Assembly: GCF_002994655.1 (NCBI RefSeq)
Contig: NZ_PPDL01000001.1
Coordinates: 62,001-126,000 of the forward strand
DNA from: Corynebacterium sp. 13CS0277
GTDB lineage: Bacteria > Actinomycetota > Actinomycetes > Mycobacteriales > Mycobacteriaceae
DNA length: 64,000 nucleotides
Direction: 5' to 3'
Shown here: in pieces, positions 1-9,703 of the stretch
Layout: each line of letters starts with the position of its first letter
Numbering within the stretch: the first letter of the stretch is position 1
Made by a program: the position numbers and the translations under genes
Notes under the pieces: model-generated
What the model was told of the DNA's origin: nothing
What the model saw: the letters and a program-made list of their open reading frames with translations, nothing else
The model's database searches: none

Positions 1-705
1 GGGCTGTTCTCCAACGAGGCCGGCATGGGCTCCGTGCCGAACGCGGCCGCCACCGCCTCCGTGTCGCACCCCGCCAAGCAGGGCCTCATCCAGACGCTCG
101 GCGTGTACTTCGACACCATCGTCGTCTGCTCGATCACCTCCTTCATCATCCTGCTGGCCGATCCGTCGGTCACCGACTCCGACGGCATCGCCGTCACCCA
201 GAACGCGCTGGCCGACTCTGTGGGCACGTGGGGTATCCACTTCCTCACGATGGTGATCCTGTTCCTGGCGTTCTCCTCCATCATCGGCAACTACTACTAC
301 GGCGAAGCCAATATCGAGTTCCTCACCGGCAGCAAGACGGTGCTGTGGGGTGTGCGTGCCCTCGTCGTCCTCTGCGTCTTCGGCGGCGCCCTGGGCACCG
401 TGCCGCTCGTGTGGTCCCTGGCCGACGTGTTCAGTGCGCTCATGGTCTTCGTCAACCTGCTGGCCATCGTGCCCCTGTGTGGCGTGGCGGTTGCGGTGCT
501 GAAGAACTTCACCGTGCAGCGCGTCGCGGGCCTCAACCCCATCTTCCGCCGCGAGGACGTCCCCGGCCTGCGCGGCTGGGACGGCATGGAGTGCTGGGAT
601 GGCTCCGACCCGCTGACCCACACCACGCCCGAATACGAGCCGGTGCTGGCCCAGGCCCGCGCCGAGTTCCTGGCCGACCGCACCAAGGACACCACCGCGT
701 CCTAG
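1..705 (+). CDS. Alanine/glycine:cation symporter, AGCS family (C-terminal part)
   Basis: The reading frame is open at the left edge, so the start lies outside the window. It begins with GLFSNEAGMGSVPNAAATA, the conserved cytoplasmic loop of the sodium:alanine/glycine symporter family. Several hydrophobic segments follow, at about residues 40-58, 75-95, 115-135 and 140-160 of the visible part, then a hydrophilic tail of about 60 residues. Family members import alanine or glycine with sodium across the cytoplasmic membrane. The stop is TAG at 703-705. The family assignment is firm; substrate and coupling ion are inferred from the family only. Confidence 0.85.
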   Translation, partial: GLFSNEAGMGSVPNAAATASVSHPAKQGLIQTLGVYFDTIVVCSITSFIILLADPSVTDSDGIAVTQNALADSVGTWGIHFLTMVILFLAFSSIIGNYYYGEANIEFLTGSKTVLWGVRALVVLCVFGGALGTVPLVWSLADVFSALMVFVNLLAIVPLCGVAVAVLKNFTVQRVAGLNPIFRREDVPGLRGWDGMECWDGSDPLTHTTPEYEPVLAQARAEFLADRTKDTTAS

Positions 706-876
706 GTGTCCTTCCTCGCGCGGGCCATCCGGGGATACCCGGGTGTGCACCCCGTGGCCTCCATCCCGCCCCGACGGCACACGCACCCTGAAGTGCGCCC
801 GCGCCGCCGGGGCGGTGGTGTCTGTACGGGCGGTCCCGGGATCCGCCTGCGGCCGCCGCCACGGGGGAGTGGCCCG

Positions 877-882
877 TAGAAT
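877..882 (+). promoter_or_regulatory. Candidate -10 element of acyP
   Basis: TAGAAT lies 45 bases upstream of the acyP start, in a 222-base spacer otherwise without genes. It matches the actinobacterial TANNNT consensus. No convincing -35 element was seen. Confidence 0.4.
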
Positions 883-927
883 GACAACGACACCACAGCC
901 ACCCGTCTTTGTCTTTCAAGGAGCACC

Positions 928-1248
928 ATGAGCCCGAACGGCACCCACGACTCTGTGCACCCGGATACCCCGCGGCGGATGACGGCCTTCGTCCACGGCC
1001 AGGTCCAAGGGGTGGGGTTCCGCTGGTGGACCCGCTCCCAGGCGCTGGAGTTGGGGCTTGCGGGTTCCGCGACGAACCTGCCCGACAGGCGGGTGTGTGT
1101 CGTCGTCGAGGGTGGGGATTTCGCGGTGCGGGAAATGCTCGGCCGCCTGCAGGAACAGCCCAGCCGCTGCGGGCGCCCGGGTACCGTGCGCACCGTCGTG
1201 GAGCAATGGGGTGCTCCGCGGGGCGTGCAGGGCTTCGACATGCGCTAA
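928..1248 (+). CDS. acyP: Acylphosphatase
   Basis: This 106-residue protein carries both acylphosphatase signatures: VHGQVQGVGFRWWTR, with the phosphate-binding Arg at residue 32, and SATNLPDRRVCVVVEG, with the catalytic Asn at residue 50. The enzyme hydrolyses acyl phosphates such as acetyl phosphate or carbamoyl phosphate in the cytoplasm. An AAGGAG ribosome-binding site at 918-923 fixes the ATG start. About 15 extra N-terminal residues precede the core. The next gene is smc, 55 bases downstream, the order usual in corynebacteria. Confidence 0.92.
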   Translation: MSPNGTHDSVHPDTPRRMTAFVHGQVQGVGFRWWTRSQALELGLAGSATNLPDRRVCVVVEGGDFAVREMLGRLQEQPSRCGRPGTVRTVVEQWGAPRGVQGFDMR

Positions 1249-1289
1249 GCCGGGTGCCGCGTGCGGGCGGTGGTCGTCGGGCCATCTAC

Positions 1290-1295
1290 TAGACT
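1290..1295 (+). promoter_or_regulatory. -10 element of smc, leaderless type
   Basis: TAGACT is followed by 8 bases and then the GTG start codon of smc. That spacing puts the transcription start at or next to the start codon, so the mRNA is probably leaderless. No Shine-Dalgarno sequence is visible, which agrees. Confidence 0.5.
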
Positions 1296-1303
1296 TATCG
1301 CCC

Positions 1304-4300
1304 GTGCATCTGAAATCGCTGACCCTCAAAGGCTTCAAGTCCTTCGCGTCGGCAACGACCCTGAAATTCGAGCCTGGAATCTGTGCCGTGGTGGGGCCCA
1401 ACGGGTCGGGCAAATCCAACGTCGTCGATGCGTTGGCGTGGGTCATGGGGGAGCAGGGGGCGAAAACGCTCCGCGGCGGCAAGATGGAAGACGTCATCTT
1501 CGCCGGTGCCGGCGATCGCAAACCGCTGGGGCGGGCGGAAGTCACCCTCACGATCGACAACACCGATGGGGCGTTGCCGATCGATTACACGGAAGTCTCC
1601 GTCACGCGGCGCATGTTCCGCGATGGGGCCAGCGAGTACGAAATCAACGGGGCGAAAGCCCGCCTCATGGACATCCAGGAGTTGCTCAGCGACTCGGGCA
1701 TCGGCCGTGAAATGCACGTCATCGTCGGCCAGGGGCGGCTCGCATCCATCCTGGAGGCCAGGCCGGAGGACCGCCGCGCCTTCATCGAGGAAGCAGCCGG
1801 GGTGCTCAAGCACCGGCGGCGGAAAGAAAAAGCGCAGCGCAAACTCGCCGGCATGCAGACCAACCTGGATCGCCTGCAGGACCTCACCGACGAGTTGGGC
1901 AAGCAGCTCAAGCCGCTGGCCCGGCAGGCAGAAGCCGCCAGCAAGGCCGCCACCGTGCAGGCGGAGCTGCGCGCCGCCCGCCTGGCGCTCGGGGCGGATA
2001 AGGTGGTGCGGCTGCGCGCCGCTCACGCCACCGCCGCCCGCACCCACGAAGACACCGCCGCCCGCGCGGAGACCGCCCAGGTGCGTGCCCAGGAACTCGT
2101 CGATGCCCGCGACGCACTCGACGCGGAAGCCCAGGCCCTGCACCCGGAGGCGGAGCGCGCCCAGCAGGCCTTCTTCCACGCCTCCGCCCTGGCGGAGCGG
2201 GTGGCCGCCACCGGCCGGGTGGCCGCCGAGCGCGCCACCCACCACCAGGAGTCCGACGCCTACCACGGGCCGGACCCCGAGGCGTTGAAAGCGCGCGCGG
2301 AACGCGCCGCCGCCGAGGCCGAGCACGCGAGCGCTGAGGTGGAGGTCGCGGCCTCCCGCCTGGAAGCCATCCAGGACGAAGTCGAGGTCGCCCAGGACGC
2401 CGCGGACGCCGCCGACAGGGAACACCTCGCCCAACTCCGGGCGATCGCCGACCGCCGTGAAGGCGTCGTCCGCCTCGTTGCCGAGGAAGAATCCCTCACC
2501 GCCCGCGTGCAGCAGGCCACCCAGCAGCGCACCCAGGTGGAGCAGGAGGTCGCCGACATCGTCAGCCGGGTCGCCGCCCTCAGCGACAGCCTTGGTGCCG
2601 CCGAGGCCGCCGTTGCCCGCGCCGCGGAAGCCCGCGCACCCCTGCAGGACGCGGTCGAGGCCCGCCAGTCGGAGGTGCGGGCCGCGCAGGCCCGCCTGGA
2701 GGACATCCGCAGCCTGGAACGTGAGGCCGAACGCACAGTCTCCCGCCTGGAATCCCGCATAGACACCCTGCAGGCCCAGATGCCGAAAACTGACGCGCAG
2801 GAAGTGCTTGGCGAGGGTTTCCGGGCGTTGAGTGAGGCGCTGGAATTCGACCCGGACATCGCCCCCGCGGTGGCCGCCGCCCTGGGCGCGGCAGCCACGG
2901 GCCTCGTCGGCCCGCTGGGCGAGGAGCTCGTCGACGAACTCGAGCACACGGAGATGGAACGCACCGTGCTCATCGACGGCGATGCGGGCACTACTGACCA
3001 GGTCGCGACGTGGAACATCGACGCCACGCTGCCGGCGGGCTGCCAGTGGCTCCACGAGCACGTCACCGTCACCGCCGGCGCCCGGCCGGTGGCCCGCCTG
3101 CTGGCGGACGTGGTGCTCGCCGACACTCCCGCCGCCGCGCGCGCCGCCGTCGCCGCCGACGAACGCCTGCGCGCAGTCACCCGCACGGGCACAGTGGTGG
3201 GCGCCGGCTGGGCCACCGTCGGCCAGTCCGCGCCGACTCCTGTTGACGTGGCCGGCAGCATTCACGCCGCCCGCGCCGAACTTGAGGTCGTCTCCCGCAG
3301 CCTGCGGGACCATGCCGGTACGCTTGCCGGTGCGACGAGCGCCGCCGAGGACGTGCAGGTACGCCTCGCGGCAGCACAAGCACAGCTCCACGAGCACGAC
3401 CTCGCCCAGTCGGCGGCCGTCGCCGAAGACAAGCGCATCCGCAGCGAGCTCGAGCTCGCGCAGCGCCAGCGCGCCCGGGCGGAAGACAAACTCGCCCAGG
3501 CCACCGAGGCGCTCGCCGCAGCGGAACAGCAGCTGCACGCCACCCGCGACCGGCTGGCCCGCGTGGAGGACACGGACGAGCCCGATGAGCCGACCACCGC
3601 CGAGCGAGACGCCGCCCACGACACCCTGGCGCAGCTGAAAGCCATGGAGGTCGAGGCCCGGCTCGCGGTCCGCACCGCCGAGGACCGTGCGGAGCACGCC
3701 CGCCAGCATGCCGCGGGCCTCGGACGGCAGGCGCAGCACGAAGCGCAGGCCGCCGCCCGGCACCGCGAACAGGTCGCCCGCCGCGCCGCCGCAGCCCGCC
3801 TGGCGCGGGTCGTCGCCGACCTCTGCGAAGACATCGGTGCCCGCGCCGCCATCGCCGTCGCCCAGGCGCAGCAGCGCCGCGATGACATCGACGAGCAGCG
3901 CCGCGAACTCGCCACGGAGCTGGCGCGGGCCAAAGACCAGGCCAGCAGCGCCACCCAGGAAGCCAACCGGCTCGCCCAGGCCACCCACGAGGCCGAGATC
4001 GCACTGTCGCAGGCGGAGGTGCGCCTCGAGCAGGCGGAGACGACCGTCGCCGAACAGCTCGGCCTGCCCGTCGACACGATCGTCGCCGAGCACGCCCCGG
4101 ACGACACTTTCGACCGGGCCGCCACCCAGGCGGCGGCGAAGAAGGCCGAAAAAGACCTGGCTGCCCTCGGCAAGGTCAACCCCCTGGCGCTGGAGGAGTA
4201 CAAGGCGCTGCAGGAGCGCTACGACTTCCTCGCCACCCAGCTCGCGGACGTCGAGCAGGCGCGGCGGGATCTGCAGCAGGTCATCGTCGACGTTGACGCG

Positions 4301-4810
4301 AAAATCCTGCAGCTGTTCACCGACGCCTGGGTCGACGTGGAGCGCGCCTTCCCGCAGGTGTTTGCCACCCTGTTCCCCGGGGGCGAAGGCCGCCTCGAGC
4401 TCACCGACCCAGACGACATGCTCACCACCGGCATTGAGGTGCATGCCCGCCCACCGGGCAAGCGTGTCACCCGCCTGTCGCTGCTGTCCGGCGGGGAGAA
4501 GTCGCTGACGGCGCTCGCGCTACTGGTGGCGATCTTCAAAGCCCGGCCCAGCCCCTTCTACGTCATGGACGAGGTCGAAGCCGCCCTCGACGACGTCAAC
4601 CTGCGGCGCCTGATCAACCTCTTCGAGGAACTGCGGGCCTCCAGCCAGCTCATCGTCATCACGCACCAAAAACCCACGATGGATGTCGCCAACGTGCTCT
4701 ACGGCGTCACCATGCGCGGCGACGGCGTGACCCGGGTGATCTCGCAGCGCATGAATCCCGTCATCGCCTCCGACACCAACGCCCCCGCTGCAGGCGACGG
4801 GGACGTGTGA
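1304..4810 (+). CDS. smc: Chromosome segregation protein SMC
   Basis: The protein has 1168 residues, the usual SMC length. The N-terminal ATPase half holds the Walker A motif GPNGSGKS at residues 31-38. Two long Ala/Glu/Arg-rich coiled coils flank a hinge at roughly residues 500-640. The C-terminal half holds the ABC signature LSGGEKSLTALALL near residue 1060 and Walker B YVMDEVEAALDD near residue 1086. SMC dimers close on kleisin (ScpA) and ScpB to organise and segregate the chromosome. I chose the GTG at 1304 because homology begins there (VHLKSLTLKGFKSFAS) and a -10 element sits 8 bases upstream; the frame stays open further upstream but overlaps acyP. Confidence 0.97.
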   Translation: MHLKSLTLKGFKSFASATTLKFEPGICAVVGPNGSGKSNVVDALAWVMGEQGAKTLRGGKMEDVIFAGAGDRKPLGRAEVTLTIDNTDGALPIDYTEVSVTRRMFRDGASEYEINGAKARLMDIQELLSDSGIGREMHVIVGQGRLASILEARPEDRRAFIEEAAGVLKHRRRKEKAQRKLAGMQTNLDRLQDLTDELGKQLKPLARQAEAASKAATVQAELRAARLALGADKVVRLRAAHATAARTHEDTAARAETAQVRAQELVDARDALDAEAQALHPEAERAQQAFFHASALAERVAATGRVAAERATHHQESDAYHGPDPEALKARAERAAAEAEHASAEVEVAASRLEAIQDEVEVAQDAADAADREHLAQLRAIADRREGVVRLVAEEESLTARVQQATQQRTQVEQEVADIVSRVAALSDSLGAAEAAVARAAEARAPLQDAVEARQSEVRAAQARLEDIRSLEREAERTVSRLESRIDTLQAQMPKTDAQEVLGEGFRALSEALEFDPDIAPAVAAALGAAATGLVGPLGEELVDELEHTEMERTVLIDGDAGTTDQVATWNIDATLPAGCQWLHEHVTVTAGARPVARLLADVVLADTPAAARAAVAADERLRAVTRTGTVVGAGWATVGQSAPTPVDVAGSIHAARAELEVVSRSLRDHAGTLAGATSAAEDVQVRLAAAQAQLHEHDLAQSAAVAEDKRIRSELELAQRQRARAEDKLAQATEALAAAEQQLHATRDRLARVEDTDEPDEPTTAERDAAHDTLAQLKAMEVEARLAVRTAEDRAEHARQHAAGLGRQAQHEAQAAARHREQVARRAAAARLARVVADLCEDIGARAAIAVAQAQQRRDDIDEQRRELATELARAKDQASSATQEANRLAQATHEAEIALSQAEVRLEQAETTVAEQLGLPVDTIVAEHAPDDTFDRAATQAAAKKAEKDLAALGKVNPLALEEYKALQERYDFLATQLADVEQARRDLQQVIVDVDAKILQLFTDAWVDVERAFPQVFATLFPGGEGRLELTDPDDMLTTGIEVHARPPGKRVTRLSLLSGGEKSLTALALLVAIFKARPSPFYVMDEVEAALDDVNLRRLINLFEELRASSQLIVITHQKPTMDVANVLYGVTMRGDGVTRVISQRMNPVIASDTNAPAAGDGDV

Positions 4811-5056
4811 TCCCTGTCCCGCACCGCACCGCGGGCGGCACCTGCGGCGCGGCGCACACGCTGCACGAATGCGCCGCTGGTAGTGATTGTCGGTGGTGGT
4901 GTGTGGGGCGGGACAACTGCTACGATTCTTCTTCTCACACCCCCGACCACCACCCCTTTTTTCCTCGCATCTCACCTCAATTTTCATTCCTCGCGTGCGG
5001 CCCCGTTGTTTCGCGGCGCGGCGCGCAGACGGCACACATCAAGGGAGCTTGAACCT

Positions 5057-8000
5057 GTGAACCCTGGCGACACTTCGCCCATCGCTGACCCGACGGACTC
5101 ACTGCTCGGGTGGGCGTCCAACACGGAAATCGCACTCCAGCAGACCTTCGCCGGGGTGTCCTATGTGTCTGACGCCCGACTCGCGAACGACACCTGTGAG
5201 CTCTACGAACGCTTCCTCGGGATTTTTGTCTCCCGCCAGTTGGCCGCCGGCGGCGACTTCAGCGCGCTGCTGCGGCTGGTGCCGGCACTGTTTTCCGCGG
5301 TGCTGACCTACCGTGCGGGCCGTCTGGTGGACCCCCACCAGTTCGGCGCGGAAGTGCTCGCGGGCCTGGGCGTGTCTGCCGAGGCCGCGGGGGCGGAGGC
5401 GGAGCAGCAGGTCGTGGAGCTCGCGCCAGAGCTGTTGGCGTCGGCTGGCCTCGTGGCGGAATTCGCGCCGGAGCCGGACCCGGAGGTGCTGCCCTGGCAG
5501 GTCGCCCTGCTGGGGGAGCACGCGGGCCTCATCGACTGCGATGTGCCGGACGTGGTGGAACTGTTCGACCTGCTCACCCCGGGGGAGCACACCGCTGATG
5601 ACCGCGCCGAGAAGGCCTTGGAGGTGCTGCTCGGCGGGGATGCTGCTGGGGTGTTTGGGGAGGACCACGAGGAGCGGCTGGCGCGCCCCCTGACGGTGGC
5701 AGTGGCGTGTGCGGCCGCCAACCCGGAGCGCATGCGCGGCCTGCTGCTGCCGCTGGCGGAGGTGTACGGCTTCTCGCTGGCGCACCCGGACGAGCCGCTG
5801 CGCGGTGCGGACGATGCGATGGCGGCCCTGCCGCCGACGGTGGCCTACGCGGCCGCCGCCGAGCTGAAGGAACGCCCCGCCGGCACCCCCGGACGCCGTT
5901 TCGCCGTGGGCACCGCCACCCGCGAAATCGCACCCCGCATCATCTTCGACGAGGTGCGCTCCAAGGTGTGCCTGCGCCTGCCGGAACTGCCGCTGCGCAG
6001 CGCCGCAGAGCAGCGCTCCTGGCGGGTGCGTGTCGACGGCACCACGACCGTGTACCGCACCGGCAAGCCCTGGGGCGAGGTCAACCTGCTCAGCCAGGCC
6101 ATTGACGTGCCGATTGCCCGCCAGGTCCGCGAAGTCACCGTCGTCGACGCTGACACCGGCAGCCAATGGGTCGTGCCGGTCGTCGCCGACCACGACGACC
6201 CGGCCATGATCTTCAGCGTCAAGGGCCAGAACTTGAGCGACAAGCGTTCCCTGCACCACGGCCGCGTGCGGGTCGTCGCACCCGCGGGCTCGACTGTGTG
6301 GGACGTTGTCCACGGCACCGAGCTCGACACCTTTGAACGTGCCGCCGTCGGCGGCTGGGATGGCTGGGAGGCTCTCACCGTCGACTGCGAGGAGGCCGTG
6401 AGCCTCCAGGTGGTGCCGCCGCAGGGTAAGCCGAGCCTGGCGAACCCGGTGCGCAGCGTTGACGCCCGCCGCCGGGTGCGCTTCGTCGACCCGGGCTCCC
6501 CGATCGATGGGCTGCGGTCGGTCACCCGCCTGCCGTTGCACTCCGCGTCGCTCATTGCGGAGTTCCCCCCGACGGTGACCGGGGAGGAGGAAACCTGGTT
6601 CCTCACCATCTCCTCCTTCGCCGGTGCCGGAAACTCCGGCGAGGAGGTCGCGCCCGCGGAGCCGCTGCTCGTGCCCGCGGAGGGTGGTGTGTTCGACATC
6701 TTCGACCCGGGGCTCTACGACGCGCCCTGGGTGGGCGAATACCTTGTGCGCCTGCGCGGCCCCCGCAACGAATCCTTCCGCCACGAGTACGCCATCGTCG
6801 AAGGCCTCGACGCCTCCTACGAGACGGCCGGGCTGTCCACCAGCTTCCGCATCCCCGCCCAAGGTGGGCTGTCGGAGGCGGTGCTTAAAGTGCGCTCCGG
6901 GGACAAGCCCTTCCATGTCACCCCGAAAAACGTGGTCGTGGTGGGCGACGCCCCGGGCGCGGAATTTACCGTCGCCACCGAAGAAGGCGACCAGATGCCG
7001 ATCTGGTTCAAGCCGCCGCGGCTGCGCTTCGACATTCCGCTGCTGGGGCAGCCGACTCGTTGGCGCACCACCCGCATGGTGACCTCCACCCGCTCCTTCG
7101 ACCCGGAGGGTATGGTGCGCGTGCGCGTCGTCGGCAAGCCGGGTGCCCTGAAGCAGGCGCAGATCAGCGTGCGCAACCATCACGGCACCCCGCTGCGCAC
7201 CGTGAAGATGACCGCCGAAGATCCGGTGACGATGGTCGCCCCCTTCGCCTCCCTCGCACAGGCGATGGGGTCGATGGTGTCCGGCCGGCTGGACGTGGAG
7301 TGGACCGATACGCGCGCCGATAAGCGTGTGTCGGTGAACCTGGCGACGATCACCAACGTGCCCGCCGCCACGGGTGCCGCACTCAGCGCGGATGGCACTC
7401 AGATCCTGCTGGAGGATGTCGCTGAGGACCGTGCCCTGGGGGCGTGGCTGTGGCCGTTGACCGCACCCTGGGCTCCCGGCGTGCGGGTGCCGGTGGTGGG
7501 CGGCGTTATCGACCTGCCGGAGAACCTCCGCGGCGCCGGCGACATCAGTGTCCAGCTGCACACGGCGGACCCGTTCAGTTCCATGCGTGCGCCGCTGGTG
7601 CCCGGTCCCGGTAGTTTCCTCGTGGCCCAGGATGGGTTCTACGGTGACGCCGACCCGGCGAAGAGTCACTTGGCGGAGTTTTTCGCGGGACTGACGGACA
7701 CCGTGCCGGACGATAAGGCCCTGTGGCCGCTGCTGTGGGACTTCGTCACCGGGCACGAGGCCGCCGGCCAGACCGCCACCCTGGCGATCGGGGCGCTGGC
7801 CGCGAATCCGCGGGGTGCACTCACGGGCCTGTCCGCCAGTGAGGTTCCCGCCGACCAGCAGCCCGGCCAGCTCATCCGCACCGGCCTGGTCACCGCCGAC
7901 TTTGCCCGCGCCGCGGGTGACGGGGCGGGGGAGTCCATGCACCGCACCGCCTGGATCGCGGCCCTGGAGCAGCTCGCCGACCTGCCGGCCCTGGTCACCC

Positions 8001-8752
8001 CGCCGGCACCGGCTGCGGAGGATGCCGCCCCGAGCACCGAGGAGGATGCTGTCGCCGATGCGGTGGCCGCCGCCCTCGGCGTGGAAGACGGGGATGCAGC
8101 CGAGGCGGCAGCCGAGCCGTGGGCGCTGGACCCGAAGCAGGTGCGTGCTGCTCTCGCGCAGGTCGCCGCAGTGGCCGGCGATCGTCTCGTGGAGACCATT
8201 CGCACGGGCCGCGACGCCACCCTGGAAAGCGCCTGCATCGACGCCTCCACTGTCGCGATCGCGAAAATGCCCCCGGAGCAGCAGGCCGCGGTGCTGGAGA
8301 TGTTCTTCAGCCAGTCGCACATCGTGCCCGGCCCCATCATGGACGACTCCGCCCGCCTGCTGGCGGTATTCGAGGCCTTCAACCAGCGGGAGGCGGTCTC
8401 CGCGCTGCTGGGCGATAGTGAACTCATCCAGTCGGCCGTGAGCCTGCTGCGCGCGATGCGTGGCGCGAACCGCCACCTGTTCTCCGTGGCGCGCATCCGC
8501 TTTGACAAGCTCGACGGGGTCGATACGGATTCCCCGGACGCCCGCTGGGCGCTCGCCCCGGTGATCTCCATCGTGTTCGCCCTGTCCGCCCGCATGCATG
8601 CCCACGGCATCATGGGGAAGTCGAAGGTGCTGGCGGCCGCCACCCAGGGGTGGGCGAAGCTCGCTGAGCTGGTGCCGGACCTCGTCACCGGCGACCTCAT
8701 CGCCGCAGAGGCGATGGTGCTGTCGGTGCTCCACCCGGAGCTCACCGACTAA
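5057..8752 (+). CDS. Very large uncharacterised cytosolic protein next to smc
   Basis: I do not recognise this 1231-residue protein. It has no signal peptide, no membrane segment and no nucleotide-binding or protease motif that I can see. Residues 1 to about 300 look helical. About 300-830 are rich in short hydrophobic strands separated by Gly/Asp/Pro turns, suggesting several beta-sandwich modules; this part contains phrases such as RRFAVGTATREIAPRIIF, RSVDARRRVRFVDPG and VRLRGPRNESFRHEYAIVEG. An acidic Ala/Glu linker spans about 984-1020 and the rest is again helical. The GTG start at 5057 follows an AAGGGAGC ribosome-binding site; a possible -10 (TACGAT, 4921-4926) lies upstream. It follows smc by 246 bases on the same strand. 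Codon use resembles its neighbours, so there is no sign of recent transfer. Confidence 0.8.
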   Translation: MNPGDTSPIADPTDSLLGWASNTEIALQQTFAGVSYVSDARLANDTCELYERFLGIFVSRQLAAGGDFSALLRLVPALFSAVLTYRAGRLVDPHQFGAEVLAGLGVSAEAAGAEAEQQVVELAPELLASAGLVAEFAPEPDPEVLPWQVALLGEHAGLIDCDVPDVVELFDLLTPGEHTADDRAEKALEVLLGGDAAGVFGEDHEERLARPLTVAVACAAANPERMRGLLLPLAEVYGFSLAHPDEPLRGADDAMAALPPTVAYAAAAELKERPAGTPGRRFAVGTATREIAPRIIFDEVRSKVCLRLPELPLRSAAEQRSWRVRVDGTTTVYRTGKPWGEVNLLSQAIDVPIARQVREVTVVDADTGSQWVVPVVADHDDPAMIFSVKGQNLSDKRSLHHGRVRVVAPAGSTVWDVVHGTELDTFERAAVGGWDGWEALTVDCEEAVSLQVVPPQGKPSLANPVRSVDARRRVRFVDPGSPIDGLRSVTRLPLHSASLIAEFPPTVTGEEETWFLTISSFAGAGNSGEEVAPAEPLLVPAEGGVFDIFDPGLYDAPWVGEYLVRLRGPRNESFRHEYAIVEGLDASYETAGLSTSFRIPAQGGLSEAVLKVRSGDKPFHVTPKNVVVVGDAPGAEFTVATEEGDQMPIWFKPPRLRFDIPLLGQPTRWRTTRMVTSTRSFDPEGMVRVRVVGKPGALKQAQISVRNHHGTPLRTVKMTAEDPVTMVAPFASLAQAMGSMVSGRLDVEWTDTRADKRVSVNLATITNVPAATGAALSADGTQILLEDVAEDRALGAWLWPLTAPWAPGVRVPVVGGVIDLPENLRGAGDISVQLHTADPFSSMRAPLVPGPGSFLVAQDGFYGDADPAKSHLAEFFAGLTDTVPDDKALWPLLWDFVTGHEAAGQTATLAIGALAANPRGALTGLSASEVPADQQPGQLIRTGLVTADFARAAGDGAGESMHRTAWIAALEQLADLPALVTPPAPAAEDAAPSTEEDAVADAVAAALGVEDGDAAEAAAEPWALDPKQVRAALAQVAAVAGDRLVETIRTGRDATLESACIDASTVAIAKMPPEQQAAVLEMFFSQSHIVPGPIMDDSARLLAVFEAFNQREAVSALLGDSELIQSAVSLLRAMRGANRHLFSVARIRFDKLDGVDTDSPDARWALAPVISIVFALSARMHAHGIMGKSKVLAAATQGWAKLAELVPDLVTGDLIAAEAMVLSVLHPELTD

Positions 8753-8787
8753 CCCGCCCCCGTGTTCCATCCTGGGGCCTGATACCG

Positions 8788-8859
8788 ACCGCCGGCGCGC
8801 CGCCCTCCTTTCAGCTCGCACACAGTGAGCCTGCATGGGTGGGGATGCGCGCCGGCGGT
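8788..8859. terminator. Long inverted repeat between convergent genes
   Basis: The 13-base arms ACCGCCGGCGCGC (8788-8800) and GCGCGCCGGCGGT (8847-8859) are perfectly complementary around a 46-base loop. The repeat fills the space between the convergent ends of the large protein gene and the ABC ATPase gene, so a two-way terminator is the simplest reading. There is no T-tract. Confidence 0.45.
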
Positions 8860-8890
8860 TGTGCCTATCGGGCAGGGGGTGGTCGTGGCC

Positions 8891-9703
8891 TCAGTGCACA
8901 GGGGCTGCGGGGGTGGTGCCCGCCGGGGCGTGCCCCAGCAGGTGCAGTACATGGTGGGTCAACTCCTGAGGCTCATGCTCGGCGACGGTGAGGTCAGCGA
9001 CGATGTGTGCTTCGGGGCTGGCCGACATCACGACAATTCGGTCGGCGAGCAACACCGCCTCCTCCACGTCGTGGGTGACAAGCACCGCGGTGGTGGCGTG
9101 GTCGCGGCAGAGTTGCTTGAGTAGCTGCTGCAGATCGGCACGGGTCAGGGCATCCAGAGCGCCGAAAGGCTCGTCGAGGAGCACAATGTTGGCTTTGAGG
9201 CTGAGCGCCCGGGCGATGCCGACGCGCTGCTGCATGCCGCCGCTGAGCTGGCCCGGGAGCCGTCGGGCAGCGTGTTCTAGGCCCACGGCCGCGAGCATGT
9301 CCCAGGCCAGCTCCCGCCGCTGCTGTCGGGTGAGTTCCGGCCGCGCGGAGCGCAACCCGAACTCGATGTTGCCCAGTGCTGTTTTCCACGGCAGCAGGGC
9401 ATGGTGCTGGAACACCACCGCTCGGTCGGGGCCGGGGCCAGTGATGGGGGCGCCGAAGCAGGCGACGCGGCCGCCACTCGGTTGCTTGAGGCCTGCGATG
9501 ACGTTGAGGAGGGTGGATTTGCCGCACCCGGAGGGGCCGACGAGGGCAACGAATTCGCCCGGGGCCACCCGCAGTGTCGTGGGCGCAACAATGCGGGTGC
9601 TGCCATAGGACTGGCTGACGTCGCGCAGCTCGATGGCGGGAAATTCGCGTGTCTCTTCGGGCGTGCGGGGAGTGGTCGCTGGTGTGGGGTTCGGCTTAGG
9701 CAT
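8891..9703 (-). CDS. ABC transporter ATP-binding protein, nitrate/sulfonate/taurine type
   Basis: The 270-residue ATPase has Walker A GPSGCGKS at residues 56-63, a Q-loop in the phrase RAVVFQHHALLPWKTALGN typical of the TauB/SsuB/NrtD branch, the signature LSGGMQQRVGIARAL, Walker B IVLLDEPFGALD and the H-loop THDVEEA. It energises uptake through the permease encoded just upstream. Its start overlaps the permease stop by 8 bases, so the two are probably translationally coupled. It is the last gene of a three-gene minus-strand operon. The ion or compound carried cannot be decided from the ATPase. Confidence 0.93.
   Translation of the reverse strand: MPKPNPTPATTPRTPEETREFPAIELRDVSQSYGSTRIVAPTTLRVAPGEFVALVGPSGCGKSTLLNVIAGLKQPSGGRVACFGAPITGPGPDRAVVFQHHALLPWKTALGNIEFGLRSARPELTRQQRRELAWDMLAAVGLEHAARRLPGQLSGGMQQRVGIARALSLKANIVLLDEPFGALDALTRADLQQLLKQLCRDHATTAVLVTHDVEEAVLLADRIVVMSASPEAHIVADLTVAEHEPQELTHHVLHLLGHAPAGTTPAAPVH

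Noticed and set aside
1295-4444. Open frame of more than 1000 codons on the minus strand inside smc
   Set aside because: It is a GC-rich shadow of the smc coding sequence, with Gly/Arg/Leu-rich low-complexity translation and no family motifs.
5099-8836. Open frame of about 1245 codons on the minus strand opposite the large unknown gene
   Set aside because: The translation is rich in His, Arg and Gly as expected of an antisense frame. The plus frame has a ribosome-binding site, a start and protein-like hydrophobic patterning.
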